This document shows positions 62,368 through 64,000 of a stretch of 64,000 bases of DNA, piece by piece. The translations under genes and the position numbers were made by a program. Source of the stretch: Myxococcus landrumus (lineage in GTDB: Bacteria > Myxococcota > Myxococcia > Myxococcales > Myxococcaceae); contig NZ_CP071091.1 of the NCBI RefSeq assembly GCF_017301635.1, forward strand, positions 2,740,001 through 2,804,000, in the 5' to 3' direction. A model generated the notes under the pieces. It saw only the letters and a program-made list of their open reading frames with translations. It ran no database searches and was not told the DNA's origin. The stretch's first letter is position 1. Each line of letters starts with the position of its first letter.

Positions 62368-63963
62368 ATGGCGTATCGGGTGAACAACATCGGGCTGTGG
62401 CTGGACGAGCCGGAGGAGCTGCTCGGTCAGCGGGCCGCGGAGAAGCTGGGTGTCACCCGGTCCGACCTGGCCTCGGTGCGGGTGGTGCGTTCGGTTCTGG
62501 ACGCTCGGAAGAAGGGCAGCCCGCGCTACATCTACACGCTGGAGGTGGAGCTGGCTCCCGGCCGCAAGCCGAAGCAGCTTCCTCCCGACGTGGGCGAGGC
62601 GCCGCCTCCGCTCGAGCCCCTCGCGCCGGTGAAGCCTCCGGAGAAGTGGCCGATCATCATCGGCACCGGGCCCGCGGGATTGTTCTGCGCGCTGGGGCTG
62701 CTGGAGCGCGGCGTGCGCAGCATCCTGCTGGAGCGCGGCCGCGAGGTGGTGACGCGCCGCAAGGACGTCGCGAAGCTGATGCGCGACGGCACGCTGGACC
62801 CGGAGAGCAACATGAACTTCGGGGAAGGCGGCGCCGGCGCCTATACGGACGGCAAGCTGTCCACGCGCATCAACCACCCCATGGTGCGCAAGGTCATCGA
62901 GGCCTTCGCCCGCTACGGCGCGCCGGACCACATCCTCATCGAGGGCAAGCCGCACATCGGCTCGGACCTGCTTCCGGGCGCGGTGGCCCGCCTGCGCGAG
63001 GAGCTCATCGCCGGCGGCTGCGAGGTGCACTTCGAGCAGCGCGTGGATGACCTGCTCTACCGCGACGGGCACATCGCGGGCGTGAAGCTGGCGGATGGAC
63101 GCACGCTGGAGAGCGACCGCGTCATCCTCGCGCCCGGCAATTCCGCGAGAGAGCTGTACGAGCGCTTCGCCGCCGACGGCCGCGTCCTCGTGGAGGCCAA
63201 GCCCTTCGCGCTCGGCTTCCGCGCCGAGCACCCGCAGACGCTCATCAACAGCATCCAGTACGGCAACGCGGCGAAGAATCCCAAGCTGCCCCCGGCCGAC
63301 TACAAGCTGGCGGAGAACCTGGACGTCGACGGCGAGGTGCGCGGCGTCTACTCGTTCTGCATGTGCCCCGGCGGCATCGTGGTGCCCACGCCCACCGAGG
63401 ACGGCCTGCAGTGCACCAACGGCATGTCCAACTCGCGTCGCAACGCGCGCTACGCCAACGCCGGCATCGTCGTCTCCGTCTCCGTCGCGGACTTCGAGCG
63501 CGAGGGCTTCCACGGGCCGCTGGCGGGCTTGCTGTTCCAGCGCCACTGGGAACAGAAGGCGTATGAGCTGGGCGGGGGCCGCTTCTTCGCTCCGGCGCAG
63601 ACCATCCCCGACTATCTGGCGGGCCGTCTGACGAAGGACCCGGGTGGCACCAGCTACCGGCCGGGCCTGGCGCACGTGGACCTCAACCGGCTCTTCCCCG
63701 CGCGGCTCACCACGTCCATCAAGCAGGCGCTCCGCACGTTCGACCGGAAGATGCGCGGCTTCATCAGCGACGAGGGCAAGCTCATCGGCATCGAGAGCCG
63801 GACCTCGTCCCCGGTGCGCATCACCCGAGGCGAGGACCTGCAGTCGGTGTCCATGCGGGGCCTGTACCCGGCGGGTGAGGGGTGCGGCTACGCGGGTGGC
63901 ATCGTCTCGTCGGCCATTGATGGATTGCGCGTCGCGGAGCAGATTGCCACCGAGCTGGCGTGA
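62368..63963 (+). CDS. FAD-dependent dehydrogenase (COG2509 family)
   Basis: 531 residues from ATG 62368, with AGGAG upstream. An N-terminal ~90-residue domain (MAYRVNNIGLWLDEP, RRVSRSVLD-like) precedes an FAD Rossmann loop IIIGTGPAGLFCALGLLERG, NMNFGEGGAGAYTDGKL, YSFCMCPGGIVVPT (with paired cysteines) and the C-terminal YPAGEGCGYAGGIVSSA. This is the uncharacterised NAD(FAD)-utilising dehydrogenase family widespread in bacteria. Substrate unknown. The leader 62165-62367 suggests post-transcriptional control. Confidence 0.9.
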   Translation: MAYRVNNIGLWLDEPEELLGQRAAEKLGVTRSDLASVRVVRSVLDARKKGSPRYIYTLEVELAPGRKPKQLPPDVGEAPPPLEPLAPVKPPEKWPIIIGTGPAGLFCALGLLERGVRSILLERGREVVTRRKDVAKLMRDGTLDPESNMNFGEGGAGAYTDGKLSTRINHPMVRKVIEAFARYGAPDHILIEGKPHIGSDLLPGAVARLREELIAGGCEVHFEQRVDDLLYRDGHIAGVKLADGRTLESDRVILAPGNSARELYERFAADGRVLVEAKPFALGFRAEHPQTLINSIQYGNAAKNPKLPPADYKLAENLDVDGEVRGVYSFCMCPGGIVVPTPTEDGLQCTNGMSNSRRNARYANAGIVVSVSVADFEREGFHGPLAGLLFQRHWEQKAYELGGGRFFAPAQTIPDYLAGRLTKDPGGTSYRPGLAHVDLNRLFPARLTTSIKQALRTFDRKMRGFISDEGKLIGIESRTSSPVRITRGEDLQSVSMRGLYPAGEGCGYAGGIVSSAIDGLRVAEQIATELA

Positions 63964-63994
63964 GGCGGTCCGAAGCCTCACGGAGGAGCCCGCC

Positions 63995-64000
63995 ATGCGT
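63995..64000 (+). CDS. Start of a gene running off the right edge
   Basis: GGAGGAG (63982-63988) lies 6 nt before ATG CGT at 63995-64000, the last six bases of the window. Too little is visible to name it. It would follow the dehydrogenase by 31 bp on the same strand. Confidence 0.4.

Noticed and set aside
61832-62368. 178-codon version of the small hypothetical protein
   Set aside because: The extra N terminus would run through the hairpin-rich leader; GTG 62041 has a proper GGAGG site.

Overview
The window is high-GC DNA from a myxobacterium, most likely Myxococcaceae. The markers are a MYXO-CTERM sorting tail (gene 58081-60951), an AgmX/PglI-type lipoprotein (18389-18895), a Myxococcales-type sigma factor divergent from a zinc-finger/TPR Ser/Thr kinase (19674-23304), Dickkopf-like Cys-rich tails, and long operons of overlapping genes. 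The assignment is by gene content and recalled family resemblance; no database was searched.

Layout. 1-13510 is mixed housekeeping and signalling: a partial SWIM-domain (SNF2-type) protein, an M19-like lipoprotein dipeptidase, a PlsC acyltransferase, an amidase, a DHFR-like reductase with a small membrane protein, then a minus-strand operon vWA -> PP2C phosphatase -> kinase -> beta-lactamase-fold protein that resembles the TerY-P triad, an M28 aminopeptidase and an MscS channel. 13763-17835 is a thiamine-diphosphate enzyme/aldehyde dehydrogenase pair divergent from a LysR regulator, with a perfect 7-1-7 operator between them. 17950-24263 holds a VOC protein, an AgmX/PglI lipoprotein, a PhyH-type dioxygenase, the sigma/kinase pair, a GNAT and a small secreted protein.

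24697-41331 is one plus-strand, 19-gene translationally coupled operon for an aryl polyene (APE/xanthomonadin/flexirubin-type pigment). It has ketosynthases and a chain-length-factor-like protein, two acyl carrier proteins, ketoreductase, dehydratases, an adenylation-dehydratase fusion, an MIO-type aromatic amino acid ammonia-lyase to make the aryl starter, a carrier-protein-type flavin halogenase, glycosyl- and acyltransferases, and the LolA-like/MMPL/DUF3261 export set. The lyase and halogenase predict an aryl head made inside the pathway and possibly halogenated.

41395-53846 is accessory. Two almost identical tryptophan-halogenase genes (same strand, exactly 5,480 bp apart with no indel) flank a plus-strand nitrate/sulfonate/taurine-type ABC transporter operon (permease, ATPase, second permease, binding protein). 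The binding-protein gene carries one in-frame TGA in an otherwise intact frame. After the second halogenase come about 0.9 kb without a convincing gene, a 53-residue secreted six-cysteine peptide, a small lipoprotein and a GT-C-type membrane glycosyltransferase.

54204-64000 returns to core genes: tRNA-Leu(GAG), secG, tpiA, pgk, gap, a large MYXO-CTERM N-acetylmuramoyl-alanine amidase, a diacylglycerol kinase, a small hypothetical, and an FAD dehydrogenase of the COG2509 type behind a structured 5' leader. The main items for follow-up are the halogenase-transporter sandwich with its UGA codon, the halogenase-bearing aryl polyene operon, the Cys-rich peptide and the two RNA-structure candidates (18353-18382, 62176-62279).
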